From positions 1 through 44,508 of the forward strand of contig JAICXK010000011.1 of assembly GCA_025980435.1 (NCBI GenBank): a stretch of 44,508 nt of DNA, read 5' to 3'. The DNA is from Bryobacteraceae bacterium (lineage in GTDB: Bacteria > Acidobacteriota > Terriglobia > Bryobacterales > Bryobacteraceae). Under the pieces are notes generated by a model. It saw only the letters and a program-made list of their open reading frames with translations. It did no database searches and was not told where the DNA came from. Positions 34,154 through 41,937 of this stretch are shown here, one piece after another. The position numbers and the translations under genes were made by a program. Within the stretch, counting starts at the first letter, position 1, and each line of letters opens with the position of its first letter.

Positions 34154-35622
34154 TAATCACCGGTCGTTAATACCGCAGCCCGCTCCTTCGCTTCGTTGTG
34201 GTCCTTCACAAACTGCTTGCGCTTGGCGCGGAGTGACAAGTATTCGCGAGCTTCCTTATACAGTCTGCGGCGCTCCGCATTGTCGAACATTGCTTTGCCG
34301 ATCAGACGCAGCGCTACTTTCGGCCGGAAATAAAACTCGCCATAGAAACGCTCCACCCACTCCACCAGTTCAGCGCGATCCAGACCGGGATACTGATAGT
34401 TCGGAAGCTGGTGTCCGGCCTCATCGGTCATGATTTCATCAATCGTAATAAGACCGTTCTTCTTGACGTGATCGTAGAATTCGGTCCCGGGAAACGGATG
34501 CCCAAGCGAAACCTGAATCGTTTCGACATCCAGTTCCTTGGCAAAATCGATGCTCTTCCGTATTGTCTCGCGAGTTTCACCCGGCAGCCCGACGATGAAA
34601 TCGCCATGAATCGTCAGTCCCAGCTTCTTGCAATTGGCTGTGAACCGGCGCGCCATATCGATGGTCGCGCCCTTCTTAATATTCTTCAGAATCTGCTGGT
34701 CGCCGGATTCGTAGCCGACGATCAGGAGTCGGCAGCCGGCCTCCTTCATCGCCTTCAGCGTGTCGTAGTCGGTGGTAACGCGAGAAGTACAACTCCACGT
34801 AAAGTTCAGCTTCTTGAGCTTGGAGCAGAGTTCAATGGTGCGCGCCTTCTGGTAGTTGAAAGTGTCATCGTCGAAGAAGATCTCCTTCAATCCCGGGAAA
34901 TTCTCCAACGTCCAGCGGCACTCGTTTGCGATATCGTCGGAAGAGCGCAGCCGCCAGCGATGACCGGAATGAGTTTGCGGCCATAAACAAAACGTGCATT
35001 GTGCCGGACATCCGCGGGTCGTATAAAACGAAATATACGGATTCAGCAGAAACGGCACGTTATAGCGGCGAAAATCCAGGTCGCGTTTATAGACCTTGGT
35101 AACCCACGGAAGCGCGTCCAGGTTCTCAATGACGGGCGCCTCGGGATTGTGCTGAAACCCGCCATTCTTGCGGAACACCACGCTTGGAATCTCTTCCAGC
35201 GGTTTCCCCGTGGCAAAATCGCGGATCGGGTAGTCAAACTCGCGCTTCACGACGAAATCGATCGCCTTCGATGCCCGCAGGCTCTTCTCCGGCTCGATCG
35301 TGACGGGAGGGCCGACAAACGCCACCTTCAGCTTTGGGTTAACGTCCTTCATCATCTCGGCTATTTTCACGTCAACATGAAAGCCAGGTGTGGAGGTAAA
35401 CAAGACCAGCAGTTCGAAATCCGAGGCCATTGCCACCGTCTGATCAATCGAGACCTTGTGCGGTGGAGCGTCTACAATCTTGCTGTCGGAAAGCATACCC
35501 GCCGGATAACAAAGCCAGACCGGATACCAATACGATTCGATTTCGCGAGCGGCGGGCCAGCGGGAACCAGCACCCCCATCAAATCCCTCAAAAGAAGGAG
35601 GGTTCAGAAAAAGCGTTCTCAT
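34153..35622 (-). CDS. hpnJ: Hopanoid biosynthesis radical SAM protein HpnJ
   Basis: A 489-residue radical SAM enzyme of the B12-binding-domain class. The N-terminal 190 residues form a cobalamin-binding-like domain (MRTLFLNPPSFEGFDGG at the start), and the [4Fe-4S] motif is Cys205, Cys209 and Cys212 (TTRGCPAQCTFC). GYESGDQQILKNIKKG and GDFIVGLPGET are typical of the TIM-barrel part. HpnJ is known to contract the amino-sugar ring of glucosaminyl-hopanetetrol to the cyclitol ether. Here it leads an operon with two transporters and hpnI, but hpnK, which makes its expected substrate, is absent. A short AAGGGAG site precedes the ATG. Confidence 0.93.
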   Translation of the reverse strand: MRTLFLNPPSFEGFDGGAGSRWPAAREIESYWYPVWLCYPAGMLSDSKIVDAPPHKVSIDQTVAMASDFELLVLFTSTPGFHVDVKIAEMMKDVNPKLKVAFVGPPVTIEPEKSLRASKAIDFVVKREFDYPIRDFATGKPLEEIPSVVFRKNGGFQHNPEAPVIENLDALPWVTKVYKRDLDFRRYNVPFLLNPYISFYTTRGCPAQCTFCLWPQTHSGHRWRLRSSDDIANECRWTLENFPGLKEIFFDDDTFNYQKARTIELCSKLKKLNFTWSCTSRVTTDYDTLKAMKEAGCRLLIVGYESGDQQILKNIKKGATIDMARRFTANCKKLGLTIHGDFIVGLPGETRETIRKSIDFAKELDVETIQVSLGHPFPGTEFYDHVKKNGLITIDEIMTDEAGHQLPNYQYPGLDRAELVEWVERFYGEFYFRPKVALRLIGKAMFDNAERRRLYKEAREYLSLRAKRKQFVKDHNEAKERAAVLTTGD

Positions 35623-35690
35623 GGACTCCCTTGAGCTCTCCCTAAGGTGGTATTACCCTTTAGGTTACTTTGTTTTAGCCCTATTCCTCA

Positions 35691-35720
35691 ATCATAGCGA
35701 GCCACCCGGTACCACCAAAA
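35691..35720 (-). promoter_or_regulatory. Candidate promoter of the hpnJ operon
   Basis: On the minus strand, TATGAT (complement of 35691-35696) looks like a -10 box, and TTGGTG (complement of 35713-35718) lies 16 bases upstream as a weak -35. The predicted leader to the hpnJ ATG is about 60 bases. A cluster of short repeats lies just upstream of it. Confidence 0.35.
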
Positions 35721-35722
35721 GG

Positions 35723-35770
35723 TTCACTGGCGAATAGCCGCATTCAGTGGCGAGGATAGGGTTCACTTGG
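35723..35770. repeat. Three phased 9-11 bp direct repeats upstream of hpnJ
   Basis: TTCACTGGCGA at 35723, TTCAGTGGCGA at 35743 and the shorter TTCACTTGG at 35762 occur with a period of 19-20 bases, close to two helical turns. The first two differ in one base. They lie immediately upstream of the candidate -35 of hpnJ, on the face expected for an activator; the third copy overlaps the stop codon of the neighbouring gene. Confidence 0.4.
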
Positions 35771-36521
35771 AAGAGGTAAGCCAGGCTGTGCTGGTTTCCG
35801 ATTGGATACCGGTGCCATCGAAGCTTACGTTCGAGGCCGGATTGGAATAGTTTATGTCAAGTTCGACCTTACCTATGATGCGGGTATGGATCGTGCTCGC
35901 CATGTGGGCTGGAACTGCTACACCATTTTGAATCGCAAAGGCGCGTTCAAACTCCACCTTTTTGAAGAAAATACTGGGGTTCTTCACCAGGCGGCCCTTC
36001 TCGTACACCGGCAGATAGCTGCTTGCATCGAGCCAGACCTCGCCTTTGAACAAACCGACCTTTTTATGCCGTGGCGAAAGCTGAAACACGTAAACATCTT
36101 TGCCCAGAACAGCTCGTTCTCCGCGAAGCTTGAACTTATAGTTGGCGGGCGTGAGAGCCAAATTCTGATCACCCTTCCCTTGCTGTTCAGCTTGAAGATA
36201 GCGCGCAATTACCTGATTCTTTATGCTGTTGTCGCCTTGAAAACCGAGAACACGGTATGTAATCTGCCCCACCTTGGACATTTGCCGGAGAACGCGGAGA
36301 CGCCCCTGTTTCTTCAGTTTCGGAACGGACGCGGTGATTTCCATCTCCACAGGACCGCTTGTCGCCTCAGCCGGCGGGTTCTGCGCGGCACGCAAGTAGT
36401 TGGAAATAATCGCATTTGACGAGTCGGGAAAATGGTCCGGCGCATCGCCTTTTGCGGCCAATAGCGGACCGGTCGCGCACAGAAACAAAACGACCAGCCC
36501 AGGTAATAATTTGTTTTTCAA
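35763..36521 (-). CDS. Secreted LolA-like beta-fold protein of unknown function
   Basis: A 252-residue protein if the TTG at 36521 is used; this begins a signal peptide (MKNKLLPGLVVLFLCATGPLLAA). An in-frame ATG at 36665 adds 48 residues that look random and lack export character. The mature protein has long alternating strands such as YKFKLRGERAVLGKDVYVFQL and KGEVWLDASSYLPVYEKGRL, as in LolA/LolB-type outer membrane lipoprotein carriers and related sorting proteins. No family-specific residue could be verified. It is the last gene before the hpnJ promoter region, on the same strand, and is separated from hpnJ by 140 bases. Confidence 0.65.
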   Translation of the reverse strand: MKNKLLPGLVVLFLCATGPLLAAKGDAPDHFPDSSNAIISNYLRAAQNPPAEATSGPVEMEITASVPKLKKQGRLRVLRQMSKVGQITYRVLGFQGDNSIKNQVIARYLQAEQQGKGDQNLALTPANYKFKLRGERAVLGKDVYVFQLSPRHKKVGLFKGEVWLDASSYLPVYEKGRLVKNPSIFFKKVEFERAFAIQNGVAVPAHMASTIHTRIIGKVELDINYSNPASNVSFDGTGIQSETSTAWLTSSK

Positions 36522-36823
36522 GGTAATTATGTGGCACGCCAGCGCCCCTGACGCCGACGCAATCCGAAACAGAGCCGATATGCCAATGTAACAGATCGGC
36601 TGAACTTTCGATTTCCTTTCCTCTGTCCCTCGTTTAGATGAAACTGCCCGCGCGAGCGGTTGCACCGATATAACGATATTCGCGAGCAGGTTGTTCCCCG
36701 CCGATTCTTGGTGAAAAGAAGAACGGCTTCGTTGCAGGCCCAGCCGCTGAACACCTGTTTTAGGAAGCGACAGGCAGCCGGATTTCCGCGTCCTATTCGC
36801 GGAGACAACTTCCAGGAGAGAAC
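36522..36823. other. Intergenic region between divergent genes
   Basis: About 300 bases between the LolA-like gene (minus) and the oxidoreductase gene (plus). It holds an inverted repeat AGCCGAT/ATCGGCT (36573-36579 and 36595-36601, 15-base loop), a CATAAT box on the minus strand at 36526-36531, a short TCCGCG/CGCGGA hairpin (36785-36790 and 36798-36803) just before an AGGAG ribosome site at 36814-36818. No gene was recognised, unless the LolA-like gene starts further upstream. Confidence 0.4.
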
Positions 36824-37519
36824 ATGAAAATTGGAATCATCGGCGCAGGCAATATCGGCGGCGCGCTAACCCGCCGCTTCACTCAGTTGGGGCACGAAGT
36901 ATTCGTTGCCAACTCGCGAGGACCCGACTCGCTCGCGAACCTTGCAAAGGAAACCGGCGCAAAACCAGTGACGGTCTCTCAGGCAGCCCGCTCTGGCGAG
37001 GTGGTTATCGTAACCATTCCAGAGGCGCACATCCAGGACTTGCCGAAAGATTTGTTTGCCGGGGTTCCGGATGACGTGGTTGTCGTAGACACTGGCAACT
37101 ACTATCCCCAGCAGCGCGACGGCCGCATCGATGGCATTGAGGACGGCGCGACAGAAAGCCGCTGGGTGGGACAACGGTTGGGCCGCCCGGTTGTCAAGGC
37201 GTTCAACAATATTTACGCGCAGCATCTGCAGGAATTGGGCCGGCCCCCAAAGACTCCCGGTCGTATCGCTCTCCCTGTTGCCGGAGACAACCTCAAGGCG
37301 AAAGAAACCGTACTCAGGCTTGTCGACCAGCTCGGATTCGATGGAGTCGATGCGGGTGGACTGGATGATTCCTGGCGGCAGCAGCCCGGCACTCCGGTCT
37401 ATGCCACCGATTTTGACGTCACCGGCGTGCGGCGCGCGCTCGCCGACGCGAACAGAGAGCGCAAACCCGAATGGCGCGCCACTGGCAAAAGTCCGGGCAG
37501 TTTTGCCCAGCCCGCCTAA
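36824..37519 (+). CDS. NADPH-dependent F420 reductase-like oxidoreductase
   Basis: A 231-residue soluble Rossmann-fold protein. The dinucleotide site GIIGAGNIGGAL is at residues 3-14, followed by NSRGPDSL, where the Arg probably contacts the 2'-phosphate of NADP. The later KAFNNIYAQHL and GDNLKAKETVLRLVDQLGF are typical of the F420-dependent NADP oxidoreductase family. Many bacterial members without F420 act on other substrates, so the true cofactor partner is uncertain. A strong AGGAG lies 5 nt before the ATG. The gene stands alone. Confidence 0.85.
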   Translation: MKIGIIGAGNIGGALTRRFTQLGHEVFVANSRGPDSLANLAKETGAKPVTVSQAARSGEVVIVTIPEAHIQDLPKDLFAGVPDDVVVVDTGNYYPQQRDGRIDGIEDGATESRWVGQRLGRPVVKAFNNIYAQHLQELGRPPKTPGRIALPVAGDNLKAKETVLRLVDQLGFDGVDAGGLDDSWRQQPGTPVYATDFDVTGVRRALADANRERKPEWRATGKSPGSFAQPA

Positions 37520-37523
37520 ATCC

Positions 37524-37542
37524 TCCCTCTAGAAGAGAGGGA
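37524..37542 (+). terminator. Short hairpin after the oxidoreductase gene
   Basis: TCCCTCT (37524-37530) and AGAGGGA (37536-37542) form a perfect 7-bp stem with a 5-base loop, starting 4 nt after the stop codon. No T-tract follows, so it is at best a weak intrinsic terminator or an mRNA-stabilising hairpin. Confidence 0.35.
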
Positions 37543-37597
37543 TATCGCGCCCGCATACAATACCTTTTGAGCTATTTTCGTACGCTCAGTTCCGAAT

Positions 37598-37603
37598 AGA
37601 GGA
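37598..37603 (+). promoter_or_regulatory. Shine-Dalgarno AGAGGA supporting a CTG start
   Basis: AGAGGA lies 7 nt before the CTG at 37611 and about 46 nt before the first conventional start (GTG 37650). Its spacing fits CTG 37611, and translation from there restores a full-length signal peptide in the cytochrome gene. Confidence 0.45.
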
Positions 37604-37610
37604 TAAAGTC

Positions 37611-38531
37611 CTGATCAAACCAGCTACCCTCAGTGCATCTCTGCTCGTCGTGGCGCTTTCTTCTGCTGTGTCCATTGCGGCGAAACAGGCCCCAGGCTCC
37701 CCGCAGCCGGCCCCACCGGCGCAAACTCCCGGCGCCCAGAACGTCTCGCCACCCAATCAGCCCGCGCACCGAGGCGGGTTTGTACCCGGACAGAAGCGGC
37801 CGCCGGAGAATCCGGCCCAGGTCGCGCGTGGCAAGTTGCTTTTCGGCATCAACTGCCGCGGCTGTCACGGCGCGGACCTGCGAGGAGGCGATCTGGGTGG
37901 GCCCAATCTGCTGCGGTCGCAAGTCGCTCTAAGCGATCTCAACGGCGAGCTAATCGTCCCGATCATTCACGGTAGCCGTCAAAAAATGGGGATGCCCGCA
38001 ATCGATTTGAACGATGCGGACGCCAATGCGGTGGCCGCTTATGTGCGAAGCGTCATCGTAACCATCAAAGGTCAGGGCGCTCCGCCTTCTGCCGGCAAGG
38101 AAGTCCCTAGCATCCTCATTGGCAACGCAAGCGAAGGGCAAGCCTATTTTGCAACCAGGTGCAGCAGTTGCCATTCCCCGACCGGCGATCTCAGCAAGAT
38201 CGCTGCCCGCATTCCGGATCCCAAGCATCTGCAGGACGCGTGGCTCGCTGGTGGATCGGAAGAAGACGAATCGGGAGATCCGGACGGTCGTGTAGTAACC
38301 GCCGCTGTCACACTGCCCACCGGCGAAACCGTAGAAGGAAAATTGGTCCGGGTTGATGAGTTCTTAGTCACACTCACGCTCGCCGATGGAACGCAAAGAA
38401 CCTTTCGCCGGACAGGAGACACGCCGAAAGTCGTGATTCACGATCCCTTGAAAGCCCATCGCGACCTGCTGCCGCACTACACCGATCAGGACATTCACGA
38501 CGTGACCGCCTACCTGGTGACCTTGAAATGA
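37611..38531 (+). CDS. Di-heme c-type cytochrome
   Basis: A secreted electron carrier of about 306 residues. Two heme c motifs are visible: CRGCH (37854-37868) and CSSCH (38160-38174). A proline-rich linker precedes the first heme domain, and a short beta-like insertion (GETVEGKLVRVDEF) lies between the second heme and the C-terminal helix. The start is chosen at CTG 37611, which gives the signal peptide MIKPATLSASLLVVALSS; GTG 37650 would cut off half of it. The 3' end overlaps the beta-propeller gene by 4 nt (ATGA), so the cytochrome is the likely electron acceptor of that enzyme. Confidence 0.85.
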   Translation: MIKPATLSASLLVVALSSAVSIAAKQAPGSPQPAPPAQTPGAQNVSPPNQPAHRGGFVPGQKRPPENPAQVARGKLLFGINCRGCHGADLRGGDLGGPNLLRSQVALSDLNGELIVPIIHGSRQKMGMPAIDLNDADANAVAAYVRSVIVTIKGQGAPPSAGKEVPSILIGNASEGQAYFATRCSSCHSPTGDLSKIAARIPDPKHLQDAWLAGGSEEDESGDPDGRVVTAAVTLPTGETVEGKLVRVDEFLVTLTLADGTQRTFRRTGDTPKVVIHDPLKAHRDLLPHYTDQDIHDVTAYLVTLK

Positions 38532-40210
38532 AGCTCAACTCAATCGCTCTCGCCGCTTCTCTATTCGCTGCGCCGCTCGCTATTCACGGCCAGGGCAATG
38601 GCTTGAATCCGGCCGACATTCTGAAACCGCTCTCTGATTCCTGGCCTACGTACAACGGCGATTATTCCGGAAAGCGCTACAGCGCGCTTACGCAAGTGAA
38701 TCGTGAAAATGTCCAGCACCTGACCCTTGCCTGGATGACGCAGGTCACTCCCGGTACCGGTGAGGACAACGAACGCCACCGGAGACACGATCGAGACCGG
38801 CCGCCTGTGATCGTTGGAGGCGAAGGCCCCGGCGACATCCAGGTTCGGGGCGGCTCCATCAAAGCGTCTGCCCTGGAAGTCGACGGCACACTCTATTTCA
38901 CGACTCCCGACAATGCCTGGGCCGTGGACGCCCGCGACGGCCACGAACTATGGCACTACTTCTGGAAAACCAAAGGCGGCACGCATATCGGGAATCGCGG
39001 CCTCGGCATGTGGAACAACTATCTCTTTATGGAGACGCCGGACGATTACCTTGTCTCGCTCGATGCCAAAACCGGCAAAGAACGCTGGCACAAAATGATC
39101 GCGAATGTAGATGACGGCTACTTCTCCACTCCCGCCCCGGTGGTTGTGGGCAATCACGTTCTGGTGGGGACCGGGAACGATATCGATTCTCCCGGCTTTC
39201 TTGATTCGTATGATCCCGAAACAGGCGAGTTGCAATGGAAGCACTACACCGTGCCCATGCAGAAGGGCGATCCGGGTCTGGATACTTGGGCGAGTCTCGA
39301 TGCAGCACGGCACGGCGGCGCGCAGACCTGGATTCCGGGCGCTTACGATCCGGAAACGAAGCTCTACATCTTTGGCACCGGCAATCCCACTCCGGCTTTT
39401 ACGAACGGCACGCGTGGCGCTGGCGATAACCTTTTCACCTGCTCGCTGATCGCAGTGAATGTCGATACGGGCAAGATGGCCTGGTACTTCCAGACTTCGC
39501 CGCACGATATGCACGATTACGACTCGGCCCAGACGCCTGTCCTAGTCGATGCCATGTTCGACGGCAAAATGCGGAAACTGGCGCTCACCGCGACGCGTAA
39601 CGGATACTACTTCACGATTGACCGCACCACCGGCGAGCATCTTGTGACTAGCAAGTGGGGCCTGCACACCAACTGGGCCGATGGACTGAATAAGTTTGGG
39701 GGACCGAAAATCAACCCCGAGAAGAACGCTACCGTCGGCGGCTCGTTGGTTTCCCCTGGTTCCGACGGCACCATTAATTGGGAGCCGCCTGCCTTCTCCC
39801 CGGAGACAGGCCTCCTCTACGTCTCCGAGCACAACTCTTTCTCGGAGTTCTACCTCACTGACCTCGATCCACGCGGCTCCATGGGCCTCGGCGGCAAAGA
39901 AGAAGCCGAGATCGGATCGGGCGGAACCTACCTGACCGCGATTGATTACAAGACGGGAAAGATCGCCTGGAGGCATGAATATTACAGCGACGGCGGCGGT
40001 GGCGGCGGGCTTTTGGCGACCGCCGGCGGGCTGGTCTTCGGCGGTGATGGCGCAGGAAACCTGGTCGCTCATGATGCGGGCACCGGCAAGCCGCTATGGA
40101 ATACTCGCATCGGCTACGTTACCAATCCGCCACAGACCTATATGCTCGACGGCCGCCAGTATGTGATCGCGGCCACGGGCGATACGATGTGGTGTTTCGT
40201 GATGTATTGA
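38528..40210 (+). CDS. PQQ-dehydrogenase-like beta-propeller protein ('empty quinoprotein' type)
   Basis: A 560-residue secreted eight-bladed beta-propeller related to PQQ-dependent alcohol dehydrogenases. Blades are marked by the tryptophan-docking repeats such as DARDGHELWHY, DAKTGKERWH and DAGTGKPLWN. The catalytic-Asp region HDYDSAQTPVL is present, but the vicinal Cys-Cys of PQQ alcohol dehydrogenases is missing: the matching region reads GGTHIGNRGLGMW. The Ca-ligand Glu segment also differs (GTGNDIDSPGF). This agrees with the Acidobacteria family that NCBI names 'acido-empty-quinoprotein', thought to lack PQQ. A signal peptide (MKLNSIALAASLFAAPLAIHG) is present. Overlap with a di-heme cytochrome gene suggests an oxidoreductase pair. 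Confidence 0.85.
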   Translation: MKLNSIALAASLFAAPLAIHGQGNGLNPADILKPLSDSWPTYNGDYSGKRYSALTQVNRENVQHLTLAWMTQVTPGTGEDNERHRRHDRDRPPVIVGGEGPGDIQVRGGSIKASALEVDGTLYFTTPDNAWAVDARDGHELWHYFWKTKGGTHIGNRGLGMWNNYLFMETPDDYLVSLDAKTGKERWHKMIANVDDGYFSTPAPVVVGNHVLVGTGNDIDSPGFLDSYDPETGELQWKHYTVPMQKGDPGLDTWASLDAARHGGAQTWIPGAYDPETKLYIFGTGNPTPAFTNGTRGAGDNLFTCSLIAVNVDTGKMAWYFQTSPHDMHDYDSAQTPVLVDAMFDGKMRKLALTATRNGYYFTIDRTTGEHLVTSKWGLHTNWADGLNKFGGPKINPEKNATVGGSLVSPGSDGTINWEPPAFSPETGLLYVSEHNSFSEFYLTDLDPRGSMGLGGKEEAEIGSGGTYLTAIDYKTGKIAWRHEYYSDGGGGGGLLATAGGLVFGGDGAGNLVAHDAGTGKPLWNTRIGYVTNPPQTYMLDGRQYVIAATGDTMWCFVMY

Positions 40211-40264
40211 GGGGAGTGGCGGAGGGCCGGCCCCGAATCCGCTGTCCTACAGTGAGATTGCGCT

Positions 40265-40891
40265 ATGCATCCGCCCTTGTCGAATATCCCCGAGGAGATC
40301 CTTTCCCTTTTCACTGAACACGGCGCTGAGCACGTCTTCCATTTCGCCAATCGAATGCGGCTCTCCTGGTTGCTGCGGCGCTTCCATCCTCGATCGGTTT
40401 GGGCGGTGTATGTATGCCTGAACTGCCTGCTTACGACAGGAATTCTGTCTATCCTCGCCGTAGTCACGCAAACTCCCTTCGTTTTTCCTTCACTGGGGCC
40501 GACCGCCTACTTGTTCTTCTTCTCACCGCTGGCGCCTTCAGCAAAGCCGCGCCACGCCATTCTCGGACACGGCATCGGCCTGATATGCGGCTATGCGGCG
40601 TTGTGGATAACAGGTACTGCGCTCTCGCCTCATGGCATCACCCACGGGGTCGACTGGCCCACTGTTGCTGCTGCAGCGATCTCGCTGGCATCGACAGGAG
40701 CGCTGATGGTGCTCTTCCGAGTTAGCCACCCGCCGGCAGGTGCAACAACATTGATCGTATCTCTCGGTTTGTTGTCGCAGCCCAAACATCTGCTCCTTGT
40801 GGAAGTTGCAGTGGTACTCCTGTCAGCCCAGGCACTCTCCATTAACCGCCTGGCGGGACTACCCTATCCGATTTGGGAACGCGTGAAGTAA
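40265..40891 (+). CDS. HPP family integral membrane protein
   Basis: A 208-residue protein with four to five membrane helices. It carries the family signature HPPAGATTL and FPSLGPTAYLFFFSPLA of the HPP (PF04982) domain. Plant plastid members take part in nitrite uptake; bacterial functions are mostly unknown. An extended cytoplasmic N-terminus of about 45 residues precedes the first helix. It begins 54 nt after the propeller gene, on the same strand, and may share its transcript. Confidence 0.87.
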   Translation: MHPPLSNIPEEILSLFTEHGAEHVFHFANRMRLSWLLRRFHPRSVWAVYVCLNCLLTTGILSILAVVTQTPFVFPSLGPTAYLFFFSPLAPSAKPRHAILGHGIGLICGYAALWITGTALSPHGITHGVDWPTVAAAAISLASTGALMVLFRVSHPPAGATTLIVSLGLLSQPKHLLLVEVAVVLLSAQALSINRLAGLPYPIWERVK

Positions 40892-40921
40892 AGACCGCGA
40901 AACCATTCCAGAACCAATAAG

Positions 40922-41437
40922 TTATTTGGTGTGCTTCGCTTTCTCAAGATCCTTGGCAGCCTGCAGGTGTTTTTCCAAAACCGGCAGGGCCGCAGTGGCG
41001 TAGGCCTTCATGTCCGCGTTCTGGCCATCAGTTTCTTCGCGTTTGTATTCCGCGATCGCCTTGGTGTGGCCTGCGACCATATCGCGTTCAAACCGGCGGT
41101 CGAAAGCGGCTCCTTTCGCTTTTTCAAATGGAGCGATCATCTTGTTGTGTGCGGCGTCGATCCCTTTCGGCACGGTGGCACCGGCCTTCGTCGCCGCCGC
41201 GGTCAGCTTGTTGTAATCGTCGGTGTGATCCGTGACAAGCATCTGACCGAAATCCTTGACGGCTTGCGCCGAAGCCTGATCCTGCGCTAATTGACCTAGG
41301 TGCGCTTCCGTCATATCGGTTTGCGCTGCGAAATCAACGAACTTCTGATCGCTCGCGCTTCCGGTTGCCTGAGCGAATGCCGGAATACAGCACAGAGCCA
41401 TACAGCAGAGACCGGAAAGGGTAATTCTCATGTACAT
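40922..41437 (-). CDS. DUF4142 domain protein, secreted
   Basis: A 171-residue protein with a signal peptide (cleavage near AFAQA) and a four-helix bundle typical of DUF4142, a ferritin-like fold. Family marks are SDQKFVDFAAQTDMTEAHLGQLA, FGQMLVTDHTDDYNKL and a final helix beginning LPVLEKHLQAAK. Histidines and glutamates at these positions (DMTEAHLG, TDHTDDY, EKHLQ) could hold a metal pair, but no activity is established. An AGGAGG site (complement of 41444-41449) lies 6 nt before the ATG. Confidence 0.88.
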   Translation of the reverse strand: MYMRITLSGLCCMALCCIPAFAQATGSASDQKFVDFAAQTDMTEAHLGQLAQDQASAQAVKDFGQMLVTDHTDDYNKLTAAATKAGATVPKGIDAAHNKMIAPFEKAKGAAFDRRFERDMVAGHTKAIAEYKREETDGQNADMKAYATAALPVLEKHLQAAKDLEKAKHTK

Positions 41438-41443
41438 CTACTA

Positions 41444-41449
41444 CCTCCT
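41444..41449 (-). promoter_or_regulatory. Consensus Shine-Dalgarno of the DUF4142 gene
   Basis: The minus strand reads AGGAGG six bases before the ATG at 41437. It is one of the strongest ribosome sites in the window and favours this ATG over the in-frame ATG two codons later. Confidence 0.6.
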
Positions 41450-41569
41450 TTATTTTCAACCCACTCCTGTAGAACCCGTTAGGAGCCTACATAGCTCGCT
41501 GGGATTTTTACGGGGATTCTGCTTTTGAAACATCGAAGTGTAAGATTGTGACGAACGGAAGGATAATCC

Positions 41570-41932
41570 ATGAAATTTCTGATTGCGCTGACAGCTCTCT
41601 TCACAGTGTTCGGATTGCTGGTACCCGCCGCCAAAGCTCAGACGTCCGGCATCTCGGGAAAGTGGCATTTTGTCCTGGAGACGGAGGGCGGCGAGCGCGA
41701 CGTGGATGCCAATTTTCAACAGCAGGCAGACAAAGTCACCGGCACCTGGGACAAAGCGCAGGTTAAGGGAACATTCTCAGACGGCAAGCTGAACCTGGAG
41801 TTTCCGATTGAATCCGAGGAGGCTGGGCCTGGAACGCTGACCCTCAAAGGACAACTGGAGGGCGACGCGCTCACTGGCACCTGGGCCTTCCAGACTTATG
41901 ACGGAAAGTTCAAGGCAACCCGCTCCCACTAA
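41570..41932 (+). CDS. Small secreted beta-rich protein, unknown function
   Basis: A 120-residue protein with a clean signal peptide (MKFLIALTALFTVFGLLVPAAKA) and a mature part of about 95 residues made of short strands: ISGKWHFVLETEGGERDVDA, QADKVTGTWDKAQVKGTF, GDALTGTWAFQTYDGKF. The repeated TGTW element suggests a small beta-barrel, like the lipocalin-like domains common in Acidobacteria. GGAAGGA lies 6 nt before the ATG. It is followed after 5 nt by the GH38-like gene, so both may be co-expressed. Function is not known. Confidence 0.75.
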   Translation: MKFLIALTALFTVFGLLVPAAKAQTSGISGKWHFVLETEGGERDVDANFQQQADKVTGTWDKAQVKGTFSDGKLNLEFPIESEEAGPGTLTLKGQLEGDALTGTWAFQTYDGKFKATRSH

Positions 41933-41937
41933 GCGCG

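Noticed and set aside
34999-35634. Plus-strand open frame opposite hpnJ
   Set aside because: Shadow of a clear radical SAM gene; no motif in its translation.
36522-36665. Longer form of the LolA-like protein from ATG 36665
   Set aside because: The additional 48 residues show no export signal, while the TTG at 36521 starts one immediately; the choice remains uncertain.
39988-40020. Glycine run (six Gly) in the propeller protein as a possible low-complexity insertion
   Set aside because: It belongs to the usual GG-LATAGGLVFGG blade motif of quinoprotein propellers.
40224-40233. GGGCCGGCCC palindrome after the propeller gene
   Set aside because: A 10-bp palindrome without loop or T-tract in GC-rich DNA; not a convincing terminator or operator.
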